Part shown: one piece after another, positions 39,675 to 51,300 of the stretch
Layout: the number at the start of each line of letters is the position of its first letter
Position numbering within the stretch: the first letter of the stretch is position 1
DNA from: Branchiostoma belcheri
Lineage: Eukaryota; Chordata; Leptocardii; Amphioxiformes; Branchiostomatidae
Direction of reading: 5' to 3'
Assembly (NCBI RefSeq): GCF_001625305.1
Contig: NW_017803843.1
Location: 1,383,825 to 1,447,824, forward strand
DNA: 64,000 bases
Notes under the pieces: generated by a model
The model's input: only the letters and a program-made list of their open reading frames with translations
Told to the model about the DNA's origin: nothing
Database searches by the model: none
Made by a program: the position numbers and the translations under genes

Positions 39675-39800
39675 CTTGAGTCTTTCTAGTAGAGAAAAGG
39701 CCTTAATCGCAGATGCTTGTGTTTCTCTTTAAACGTCTGAATTCAAACTAAAATGCCCGTAGTTTGTTGTCATTGTTCAAGACGACAAACTGATGCCGTT
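39675..39800 (-). promoter_or_regulatory. Candidate CENPF non-coding first exon
   Basis: On the minus strand the segment ends CTCAAG followed by GTAAGG (GT at 39674-39673), a strong donor, and it sits just downstream of the CCAAT/CHR-like sites. The start is approximate. Confidence 0.5.
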
Positions 39801-39809
39801 TTTCACGGC

Positions 39810-39815
39810 TTCAAA
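39810..39815 (-). promoter_or_regulatory. CHR-like element (TTTGAA)
   Basis: TTTGAA on the CENPF coding strand, about 27-30 bp downstream of a CCAAT box. This is the order and approximate spacing known for CHR elements bound by DREAM/MuvB in mitotic gene promoters. A second TTTGAA lies at 39742-39747. Six bases alone are weak evidence. Confidence 0.4.
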
Positions 39816-39841
39816 ACCTGAGACACTAATACTGCATGCTG

Positions 39842-39846
39842 ATTGG
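39842..39846 (-). promoter_or_regulatory. CCAAT box (NF-Y site)
   Basis: The minus strand reads CTGACCAATCAG, a good NF-Y context, upstream of the CHR-like element and the CENPF leader exon. Confidence 0.5.
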
Positions 39847-40117
39847 TCAGCGATCCCAAGGCATGACGGGATGGGGTCGCAACTTGAATGGCGTGTGTGA
39901 CCCGAGAACGCATAGCAACGCACCAGATATCGAGGGGATTTAAATAACATTATATACTTAATATACGCTACAAGATCACAATACTGGTAAATTACGAACT
40001 ATTCATAATATTCTTATTTGCAGTTGTTAGAAAAATGAATATGATATTCTCTGTTTCATTATTTCCTTGTATATTGAAGTTTAAGCTCGTGGGGATTCCT
40101 ACGTTCTGATGCGATGG

Positions 40118-42199
40118 GTGAGTACATTTCTGAAATTCCATCCATCTGATATCATCAAAGCGTCTGACAACTCATTCCATTTACACGGAATATTTGTTCA
40201 CCCGCGGGCTTTTCTTGGCGAGATTTAACAGACAGGCTACAGGGTCATATCCGAACACCTTACTGGCAGCGGCTGTGTGGACTTGAACCTCACTGTTTGG
40301 CGAGAAAAGTGGGTCCAACTCTTGGTGACCCCGGGGGCAAGGAAGCGTGGAAGAGTCCGCCGTTTTTGTTGTCGTTCCGGCTCCCATATTTACTCAACGG
40401 ACCAGCCTGGATCCACGGGTTCTGACGCAGATCTCAAGGATTTCGTACAGAATCACACAGGATATCCTCCACGGTGTGTGGGGAGAGTTATCCGGTGAAT
40501 GTTGGCGCGGTTTTGAGGGGTGCGTGCGACCCTGACTGACAGGTAGGTCGGCGTAAGTCTATGCCTCCCATCTGGTCTCCCTTCGGTCCGATCAGCACGC
40601 AACCACTTGCTATTGTTTGTAAATCGGGGAAGCTCTTCTGATGGGGCCATTTATTTGCTCTCAAGCCGTCCTTTCTATCGCCGATGAATCTAAAAGGTCG
40701 GATAGTACCACGATTTTTACCATCGTGAGGTTGTGTCGTGTCTAAAGTGGATAGAAGTGGGAGGGAGGGGGGCACTAGGCCAGGTAAGTGGTTCCGAGTG
40801 ACTCAGTGAGTGGTGGACATACCACCTGTCAGGAAAATTATGTCCCCAAGGCGTAGAGGTCGTGATTCACCACGGTTGTAGAGTTGTTTGTGGCCGGATG
40901 TGATGATACCTGTTGAGGTTTCTTTAGTACCAGTCATTTTTGTTTACCTTTACACTACAACAAACCAATAAAAGACAAATTGTATGTTGTGTCTTTACCT
41001 TCAGATATGGACCTGGACCCAAAAGTCTAACAAGGAAGTTCTGAAATAGTATACAGCAGTCGAAGTTTGATGGAGTTTACAAAAACAAAGAATATATATA
41101 TAAATAAATCCTCTTCAATATGTACTGTCCTGTGCTCATTTTGAGAACACTGATTGGTAGCTGTGCGTGGAGACTCAGGATTATTGTGATTCGGGATTAC
41201 ATTGCATTACCCTTGCTGAGGGTAATGAAAATGTAAGCCCGAATCAAGAGTCTCCATGGCTAACTGATTGGGTGCTTTCTAATACAGGTTCAGGCTTTCA
41301 GCATAGATGACAAGAATAAGAGTTCAAAATTTATTTTTCTGTATACTCACTTGTTAACAAAAGACAAAATTGGATATGAATGGGGAAAAATACAACAAAT
41401 ACAGATCAGACAGTTCTCACTGTTTTTTTCAACACCAGTCCACTGAAGTGTGTTGTTGTAAAAGAGCAATGAGGTACCAGTAATTCATCCTTATTCATTG
41501 GCAAATGCTTGGGTTGAAAATGTAGGGTACAATATAGGGGTCTCTTTGAGAACTTAAAATTATCCATAAGTGTTGATACTATACAAGGTAACTCTGCACT
41601 TCCCTTACAAACAACATATATTACCACCCTGACTCATGAGTCATGGATTCCTTATTGTTAGCTTGTTTTGGGGTCACTACAGTTTTACCAGACCAGCTGA
41701 TACAAGATGATACTGGGCTTTGCACAAGTAAAACTGGATGTTGCTAGTACCATGGAGACCACAAGTCTGTCTGGACTATTCACCACCACTTGCATGGCTA
41801 GATGACTAGCATGTTTCCATGTCAATGACCTCAGCAAGAGGCTGTTTTTAAATGAGTCAGTGGTATTTCACAGTCCATTAAGATTTGCTTGAGAACACCC
41901 TTATCATGAACATCATTTACAGACCCAATAAGTCCTGCAAATGAGGCATGTCTGTTAATGAGCTTGTTACAATCATCCCCACATTAACCTTTTGATATAC
42001 TGATCCATTCTGTGTTGCATTTACAGCAGCTTTTAGTTTACAAAGCTTAGTCCTTATACATATACATATAGATGAATTATATAAGTACTACTTTTCTTCT
42101 TAATCCTCAGGTAGAAGACCCTCCCACAATGTTTCAAGCTTGTACACGGAGGAGAAGGAAAAGGTAGCAGATTATTGAGGAAGTGTTGCTGAAGCAACA
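40118..42199. other. PTPN 5' region and leader intron(s)
   Basis: GC- and CpG-richer from about 40180 to 40800, then A/T-rich. Candidate donors for alternative non-coding first exons are at 40118 (GATGG/GTGAGT), about 40541 (GACAG/GTAGGT) and about 40783 (CCAG/GTAAGTG). The start-codon exon has an acceptor-like CAG near 42112. A short foldback is at 41151-41272. Confidence 0.5.
41151..41272. repeat. Short inverted repeat
   Basis: Arms of about 45-60 bp share GGAGACTC, TGATTCGGG.TTACATT and CATTACCCT in opposite orientation around a 4-5 nt loop at about 41214-41217. The left arm has about 10 extra bases. Likely a small foldback element. Confidence 0.7.
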
Positions 42200-42373
42200 A
42201 TGCCATTTGGACTGAAGTTAAAGAAGACCAAGCGATACAATGTTCACACGAAGAACTCGTTCGTGATTCCCGTGCAGTTGCTGGATAACACAGTGATAGA
42301 ATGTACCATCACCACGGAGAGCACCGGACGCCACTGTCTGGAGGCTGTTGGGCAGAGGTTGGAGTTACAGGAG
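42200..42373 (+). CDS. PTPN14: PTPN exon 1 (first coding), FERM F1
   Basis: 58 codons, from the ATG to [26 protein letters not shown] aligns with human LLDSNVIECTLSVESTGQEC. Donor GTGAGG at 42374. Confidence 0.97.
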
Positions 42374-45300
42374 GTGAGGATTTCTTCATTTGTTTCACTT
42401 GCAAGCAATATTTTGAAGCAGTGAAGATATCTTTTGTTGCATCTTATTATTAAAACTTTCCCAGACATTTCTTGGGATCAGGTTTAAACTCATATAAATG
42501 TGCTATTATGCTATGGAGCCAGTGTCAAGAATTGTCAATGATTAATGCAGGAACTTCTGGGGAAGAAACCTTTCTCATGTTATAGTTCCCCATGGCACAT
42601 GTCTCCTTGTATGTTATGCAAGCATCTACTAGTATTTTGTTATATGTGGTCAGTGAATTAGAGTACCCTGTAGTTTTCTTTCATGGTTTGACTCAGAGAC
42701 TGTCTGGTTTGGGTTCAAACTTGTACATCAGTTAGAAATCGTCTGGGGTTAGCGGACAAAGTATGGCTAGTCCCGCAGCCTGGCACAGGTGGTTCTTTTC
42801 ACTGACAGGTAGAGTGACTGCTTCATCTGGGCAATAATTTAACTCAGACACACTGTTGATATTCTAATCACCTCCTTCCCAGGAGAGACTCAAATGGGGC
42901 CTAAGGAGTTCAAGATGGCTTAGGAATGGGGGTGGGGGCTTTGGATGCCTAGATTTCATGTTACTGACAACACATGAATATAACAGAGCTGAGCTATATG
43001 ACAGAGAGTAGTAAAATTCTTATACAGGTAACAGAAGATGAAAATGGCTTGATTTCCCACTGGAAGACTCTGTGGTTGTCTCTCTTTTTTTTTTACAGAG
43101 GGGACAGTCATGATCACACATGTAGGTAGACCTTTTGTGTATGGTCTGATGCCAAGGATATTTCTGGAAAGGAATCATGTTTTTTTCTGATGTCCAGAAA
43201 ACACATACATGTATTACAAAATCCCAGGGGCCAGGGACAAATATGTAGACAGAGGTTGGCTGAAATTCCTCTCCCCATCCACCACTTGTTGTTTAATACT
43301 TATGTAACTAATGTGCCAAATGTCCTGCGGTAAGCCACAGTACAGGAATCCTCTGTTGGATATATGCATCACAATGACTACCAGTATCTCAAGTTGCGTG
43401 ATACAGACATACTGATTCTGTGATTGAGCAATTGAAATATAAATGTGTTAGAATATTTACCATAATTGCCATGTCTGTTGTCTATATTTGACTTGTGTCT
43501 CTTGTAGCTTTTCCTTGGGGTGAGATGTTTCTTATGACCCATACCAATTCTGGCAAAAAGGAATGTTCCCTTGGGAAGCCTCTGAAAAGTTGGGAACAGC
43601 TTTTGAACTTGTTATTACTCTGTTGATGACGGGAATGGATCACATTTGTTGCAATGAATGGTCCATACCAGCCCTTTGATTATAATCAAAGATATGTATA
43701 ATCTATCACTTGACAGTGCTGTCAACAGGTCATTCTTTAATGTTAAAACTCTGCATTCCTTAGGCCTATACTAGGCTATAGGCATATGGAATCCATACTC
43801 ATGAAAGGCTGGGGTACACAAGGAATTTTGTCATACAACACACTTGTCCTTGCAAGAGACATAGACATGAAGGTCATATTTCCACTGTGTAAATATTGTT
43901 TGGGAATAACATGTCCATTTAGGATAAGGGTATAGGAAGCTGATAAGAGAAGAACAGTACAGCAATGTTTATGTAGGTATCCCAACCAGTGGTCATGACA
44001 AGCCACTCAGGCATGAAGGGCCAGCACATGTGCTAGTTCAACCCTGAGGCAGCAGAAGGACAGATGTTACCATACTGTAGTCTGTGTGTACAGACTGGAA
44101 ACTTGATGTAGAAACTTCCGGAAAACAAGGCAGATATTGCTAAGCTTCAGTCTGTTTGCCTCTTCCCTAAAACTTGAAAGAGGCAAACTCTTTTGTTGAC
44201 TGTCTTGGGAACTTTCCTCAGAGTGTGCTATTTGCCTTGTCAGAGTTGGATAATTGAGGCATGACCCAAGTGTGATGTTTACCAAGCTAGCTCGCCCAAC
44301 TGTGAAGCTGTATATAGGTACATGTGAGTCCACCCTGGCTGGCTAGCAGGTACACAATAAAGCAAGACTAGCCAGGGGTCACTACCAAACTGGGTCAGCC
44401 AGCCAGCAGTGAGAGTAGATCACACCAACCAGTAACCTCTTTCAGTGTCCCCATCCTGTGTTGTCTGGGTTACTGCAAGAGAAGTCTTCCTGATGTAAAC
44501 ACCAGTCAGATCAAGATGATATAAACATGGGAAAATGCCAATGCCTTTCAACGTAGATGAGATAATTTCCTTGATTGTCAGTTGTGAACATGATTATATG
44601 GTTCCATGTTTTGTTTCTATTCCACTGTAGAACATGAGTTTTACCTTTGTAGGACCTTATTCATTGGATGGTGTATTCCTAGACAGGTGGTAAGTTAAGC
44701 TGTGATGTTGTGGATTGGAGAGAGACTGATGACCAGGAAGGGCACAGAGAACAGATTTCTTGTAAAGGACACACTGGCAAAGATCGCCTGGGGGGAGGTG
44801 GAAATAAAAAAAGTTGCACCTGGAGTTTTCTATCAACAACATTGTAACTAGTCAGTTTGGAAAAAGAAAGGAAAACAGTAATTGGAACAATTCTTTAACT
44901 GTTGAGCTCAGAAAATGATCTTCATTTACTGGATGGATAAGATGCACTTTTCTGTGTCTCCTGTTGTACTTTTCCCCAAGGACCTCTGCACTGACAACAC
45001 CACTGCCCAGTAGTGGCCAGACTGTCAGGATGATGAGACCCAGGACTGGTCCTAAATCCTAGCCAACCATTTGTCACTGAAGGGATGTGATAATTTATAG
45101 TTTTTCAGATCTCCTATCTTAATTAGTGGCTCAGTATATCTATTAACTGTCCAGACACTTGTCTGACCTCTTTTGTCTTGGACAGGACAGCTCTATGTTC
45201 TTTATCTACAAGATAAACCTTAATGACACTACTGTCTACCCCTGGCTGGGAACACCATGCTAGTCAAATTCAGGCATTAGAACCTGAGATTCTGAGATAA

Positions 45301-48300
45301 GATTTCCATTTCTTTATTCTCTGACAAGATAATCTGTAATGAAAGGTTTCGAAAGGATAACAGACCTGGCCAAATTGATTAACTAAATTTGTTTTCTCCT
45401 TTATGGTTCATGCATGTATTTGCTGGAGTCCCCAGGTTGGATTGGTAGCTGATTCCTGTAAAAAGTTCTTTGTCTGAGATTTTAGATGTTACAGTGTGAC
45501 TTAAATAATTATATTAGATTTGAAGATGGTATTTTGATTAACTTGTCTCCCAGTCATTAACCAATTAAGAGCTGCTGCTGTTTTTCTTCTCTGATAAAAT
45601 GTCATTTGAATTGTCCAGAAAGTGTGAAGGTTTATCATGCATGTTGGTGATAGCATTCCACAGTAATAATAGGTTCTTAATTAGCTAGTGACAACTGCAT
45701 ATCTGTCACTCTGACAGTTCTCTACTAAAAAGGGGATCTGCATGTAGATATACAAGCCAGGCATTATTACTACCAACAGGATTCCTGGAAAGCAGAAAGG
45801 TACTTCATTCTCACACTTCATCCAATCTGCTGGTTAGCTGCATTTTGGAGGGGAAGCAACTTGTATCTACATGTTTTCATTCAGTGACAAATTATCTAGT
45901 GGACTGGTGACAATTTAAGACAAGAGTTTTTTTTATGTACATGTATTTTTTAATTTTCATTTTTACACACCCACATTGACAACAAAAGTAAACCTCCCAG
46001 CCTTCTATTAATAGTATTATATCAATAGTTTTGCTGGACTTTTGACTTTTCAAAAAGTTGACTTAAAAGTTTTCTTTCATATATAAAACTCTGTAACTGT
46101 GGAGTACTCTGTTCAGGCATTGACCCCAGCATGTAAGCAGTCTGTTGGAAGATTGGCAGTTTGTTTTGCTGAATGCTGTACAACCTACCAGATGTTACCA
46201 CTGTATTTTTATGTTAAGTCAGAAAGAGGTTGAGTCAGAACACACAGTATTATGATCCTAAATCTTCACTAGATTAATGTTTGTCTATTCCAGCTGTTAC
46301 AGGCACTCCTACATGTAGCTTGCCACAAGTTGGCTGCCTTCTTTATGATTGAATTTGAAGCTTATCCTCACAGCTGTAGCACTTATTCTTCCAAAGTCAG
46401 TCTGGCTCAACTCACAATGGAAGGCTGATCCTGTTTGTATCCTTTAGCCTTCCTCTAGATTCTAAGTTTTGTATTGTTTAGTTGTTATCCAATTGTGTTG
46501 CTGGGTTCTCTATAGAATACTTATGTACAAGCCAGGGAACCTTGTCACNNNNNNNNNNNNNNNNNNNNCCCCAGGTTGGATTGGTAGCTGATTCCTGTAA
46601 AAGTTCTTTGTCTGAGATTTTAGATGTTACAGTGTGACTTAAATAATTATATTAGATTTGAAGATGGTATTTTGATTAACTTGTCTCCCAGTCATTAACC
46701 AATTAAGAGCTGCTGCTGTTTTTCTTCTCTGATAAAATGTCATTTGAATTGTCCAGAAAGTGTGAAGGTTTATCATGCATGTTGGTGATAGCATTCCACA
46801 GTAATAATAGGTTCTTAATTAGCTAGTGACAACTGCATATCTGTCACTCTGACAGTTCTCTACTTAAAAGGGGATCTGCATGTAGATGTACAAGCCAGGC
46901 ATTATAACTACCAACAGGATTCCTGGAAAGCAGAAAGGTACTTCATTCTCACACTTCATCCAATCTGCTGGTTAGCTGCATTTTGGAGGGGAAGCAACTT
47001 GTTACCTCCATGAAATGTGTCATGGAGGTTATATTTTCAGTTGCGTTTATCTGTCCGTCCGTCCGTCTGTCCGTCCGTCTGTTGGTCAACAAGATAACTC
47101 AAGAACGCCTGGATGGATTGGTTTCATACTTGGTGTGTTGGTAGGGTGTGACGAAAACTGGAAATGATTAGATTTTGGTCCCCCTAGTGGCTTCCCTTGG
47201 TACTGCAGCGCAACTTCCGGTTTTGATATCTCGCAATCTGGACATGCTAGGGTCATGAAATTTTGATGGAAGGTAGCTCTCGTGCTTGGGAAGAAGTCAT
47301 ATGAGTTTGGGCCCCCTAGCGGCTTGTTCTGGAACTGCAGGGCACTTTCTGGCGAAATGTTTAAAAGCCAATAAGTCCAGACAGGAACAACATATTTTCA
47401 TTATTTTTGGTGTGTAGGTAGCTGAGAGAGAGATGTACATAATTAAATGCAAATTATGCAAATGAGGACTTAATTTGCATAATTAATGAGGAAATTCTAT
47501 AATTACAGTGTTTTACATTATACTACTTACATACATGTAATGTATGTAACCTATGGCAGGTGGAACTTCAACAGATACTAATTATGCAAATGATGACCTA
47601 ATTTGCATAATTAATGCAAAAATTCTATGATTTCGTAATGGTGAATGATGAGAATGTCATACTTGGGACATCTGTAAGTTAATCAAAAGTTAACATACAT
47701 CACGATGCATATATCATGTTAATGCAGAGGTCATTTGCACAATTAAAGAAGAAATTAACATTTACATATCAAGATCATATTTCATGGAGGTATGAGATCT
47801 CGGAATTCTAGTATCTACATGTTTTCATACAGTGACAAATTATCTAGTGGACTGGTGACAATTTAAGACAATAGTTTTTTTTTATGTACATGTATTTTTG
47901 AATTTTCATTTTTACACACCCACATTGACAACAAAAGTAAACCTCCCAGCCTTCTATTAATAGTATTATATCAATAGTTTTGCAGGACTTTGGACTTTTC
48001 AAAAAGTTGACTTAAAAGTTTTCTTTCATATACAAATGTATAAAACTCTGTAACTGTGGAGTACTCTGTTCAGGCATTGACCCCAGCATGTAAGCAGTCT
48101 GTTGGAAGATTGGCAGTTTGTTTTGCTGAATGCTGTACAACCTACCAGATGTTACCACTGTATTTTTATGTTAAGTCAGATAGAGGTTGAGTCAGAAGAC
48201 TCAGAACACACAGTATTATAATCCTAAATCTTCACTAGATTAATGTTTGTCTATTCCAGCTGTTACAGGCACTCCTACATGTAGCTTGCCACAAGTTGGC

Positions 48301-51300
48301 TGCCTTCTTTATGATTGAATTTGAAGCTTATCCTCACAGCTGTAGCACTTATTCTTCCAAAGTCAGTCTGGCTCAACTCACAATGGAAGGCTGATCCTGT
48401 TTGTATCCTTTAGCCTTCCTCTAGATTCTAAGTTTTGTATTGTTTAGTTGTTATCCAATTGTGTTGCTGGGTTCTCTATAGAATACTTATGTACAAGCCA
48501 GGGAACCTTGTCACCACTCTATTTGGAGAAAGGGCTAAACTTAGGAGTTCTTTGTCTAGTTTATATTACTCTTACTATATAGAAATAATCAAGACTTAGT
48601 TTTGTTTTAAATTAGCACTAGTAGTCCAGTCATGAGCAATTATATTGTTCTTCATCTAAATTATAACACTAATGCATAATAATGACTATAATGACTAATG
48701 CATAACCATAAGAAAAGTCAAATGTAAGAAGAAAATTGAATGTCTAGCCCAGTCCATGAATGAAACATTCATCTCCAAGTAGTACTGTATACTTCGAAAA
48801 TGCTATAACTATGGACATGTACATGAACGTATTCTATCTTTCTGTTAGCCTAAAGAAAGAAAATTTCGCCTGTTGCAGGTGTGTTATTTTGGGCTGCGGT
48901 ATGTGAGCAAGCGGCTGCAGCTGCAGTGGGTGGAGCTGGAGAAGCCTCTGAAGAAGCAGCTGGACAAGCTGGCACACGAACCACTGGTGTACTTTGCTGT
49001 GATGTTCTATGTGTCTAACGTGCAGAAACTCAACCAGGAAATCACCAGGTAAGATGGTTGTGTTCGTAATGTCATGTCATGTGTTTGGGACATTTGTATT
49101 GTTCAGGTAGAGAGCAAGGAGGATTATGATACTATCCCATCATCCTTTGCAATACACATTCCACAACACGTGTCCCAGATGGCTGACTGTCAGCACCAGG
49201 CATATAGTCTTGTCATGTTTCCTTTAAAAGTGCAGCAATGGCAACAATTTGACCAGTAATTTTTGGTTCTTTGAATTATCAAAGGACTCAAGTAGTGTAT
49301 GAGGCTATCTGACTTTTGTAACTTATGTACAACTTCTTACATTGTGTCATAAACATTTATGCAAACATTTGCTTCAAAAATGGTGCTTAAACTTCACCAA
49401 ACTAAAGTGCTTTTCTACAAACTCTGTTGATTGGTGATATTATACATCTTGTGCATCAGAAAACCCCAAATGCACCAAAAAGCACCCATGGAAAACAGAA
49501 GAAAATTGCATTTGTTGATGATTATTGCATAAATCATATCAAATATAATATTTTCTTCTGTTTTCCATGGGTGCTTTTTGGTGCATTTGGGGTTTTCTGA
49601 TGCACAAGATGTATAATATCACCAATCAATAGAGTTTGTAGAAAAGCACTTTAGTTTGGTGAAGTTTGAGCACCATTTTTGAAGCAAATGTTTGCATAAA
49701 TGTTTATGACACAATGTAAGAAGTTGTACATAAGTTACAAAAGTCAGAAAGTCTCATACACTACTTGAGTCCTTTGATAATTCAAAGAACCAAAAATTAC
49801 TGGTCAAATTGTTGCCATTGCTGCACTTTTAAAGGAAACATGACAAGACTATATGCCTGGTGCTGACAGTCAGCCATCTGGGACACGTGTTGTGGAATGT
49901 GTATTGCAAAGGATGATGGGATAGTATCATAATCCTCCTTGGAGTTTGGCCCAAACATTGGTATGGTTTGTTTTACCTCATATAGCATGATTTGACATAA
50001 AGGAGCTGTTATTATCTGTATCTGTATCTGTATAGCCGGTATAACCGCCTTTCGGCGTAACACACCAGCTTCGCAGGCACGCGGCGCGGCGGCAGCTGGC
50101 TATATTACACCGATCGACTTGTTACACCTAACCCTTGAACTTCTAGCTCTAGACATTGTTTAAAGCTATCTATTGACAGTGCCCCTACTGTACTTGGTGA
50201 CAGTGAGTTCCACTCTGCGATAGTTCTAGGAAAGAATGAATTCTTGAACACCTCAATCCTTGGTTGATAACTCTGGTACTTGAATGCGTGGCTATTTCTT
50301 GTTCTCTTCAAAAATTTATTATTTATTATTGGTATTCAAAAATTATTTAATTACATGGCCTTTGTACCTAAATCTGCAGACCTGTAACTATTAAACATGT
50401 GAAAACATACCAAGTGCATCTCAGCCATTGTGGGGTCAAGTGTCAAGGTAAGGGTCGTTCACCCCTGGAGTCAGACAGTCATGTAGATGGCCTTGGTCGG
50501 TAGTCATTAATCAGACATTCCAGATAGTCACTGTCAAATGCACCTGTTCTGTATCTTGTCAAGGAAGTCTCCATTATCTTTCAAGGATACACATGTGTTA
50601 TGTTGAATCAGACTGATAGAAGTCTTCCTAGTGGTAGGTATAATCAGTAAAGATGGATAATAAGGGACTATGTTTTAATGTCACTTTACATGGTACATAC
50701 TCTTGGTTTAATTCTTCAGCTTAACATGAATAAGAAGTTTCATCCATTACCCCTAAATGGACTTGTAGATGGCAGATTCATAAGGTTGTTTTTTATTCCT
50801 GCTGTTAATAGCCCTTTCAGTGATAACGATTGCAAGGTTGCAGGGTGAAATGCTGGTACAGTAGTTGTACTCTGTGTTGTTTTTGGCTGCAGTATGTGGT
50901 AAGTCCACATAGTAGAGAAGTGGCCTGTTTATACAAGCTGTACTGTAGACTAAATTGAGCCCACGCTACCCTGGGGTTGTGATAAGGAGTTTATGGCTAT
51001 GTAAGGGGGATGTCATGGGATTGTTTGTGAAGTGGTCCATCCCTCGTTAAAGTTATTGACTTATTCTGTAAAAAAATACCTCAGTATTGCCATATCATCA
51101 TGTTAGTGACAAGCTGCCATTCCAAGAATGTTTGATAAACTTTTATCTGATACTCACTGGCCACCACTGATGGTACCAGTAAGTAACATGCATGGATGTT
51201 TCATGACCTTTGACCTCCAGAAGCAAGTTGATTGCCAAGTCACCAAGTATGACCTGACCTGACAGTAATGCCAAATTCTGTCCACCTTGAACAGTTCTCA

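Larger units (their letters stand above)
39801..40117. promoter_or_regulatory. Divergent CENPF/PTPN promoter
   Basis: CENPF leaves to the left and the phosphatase gene to the right of this short gap. CENPF-side sites read on the minus strand: CCAAT (39842-39846) and TTTGAA (39810-39815). On the PTPN side the first plausible donor is at 40118 (GATGG then GTGAGT). Exact start sites need transcript ends. Confidence 0.55.
42374..48878. other. PTPN intron 1
   Basis: 6.5-kb intron. Its right two-thirds hold the duplicated segment and gap (45430-48514) with an inserted element. The rest is unique A/T-rich sequence without coding signal. Confidence 0.7.

Noticed and set aside
40181-40650. Open frames on both strands in the GC-rich leader region (including a 68-codon minus frame and a 73-codon plus frame)
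   Set aside because: GC-rich sequence has few stops by chance. No recognisable protein, no matching splice partners, and the region is better explained as promoter and untranslated first exons.
49074-50063. Two open frames (plus 49074-49259 and minus 49797-50063) sharing about 48 C-terminal residues
   Set aside because: They are the two arms of one palindrome read in opposite directions; the likeness does not show coding selection.
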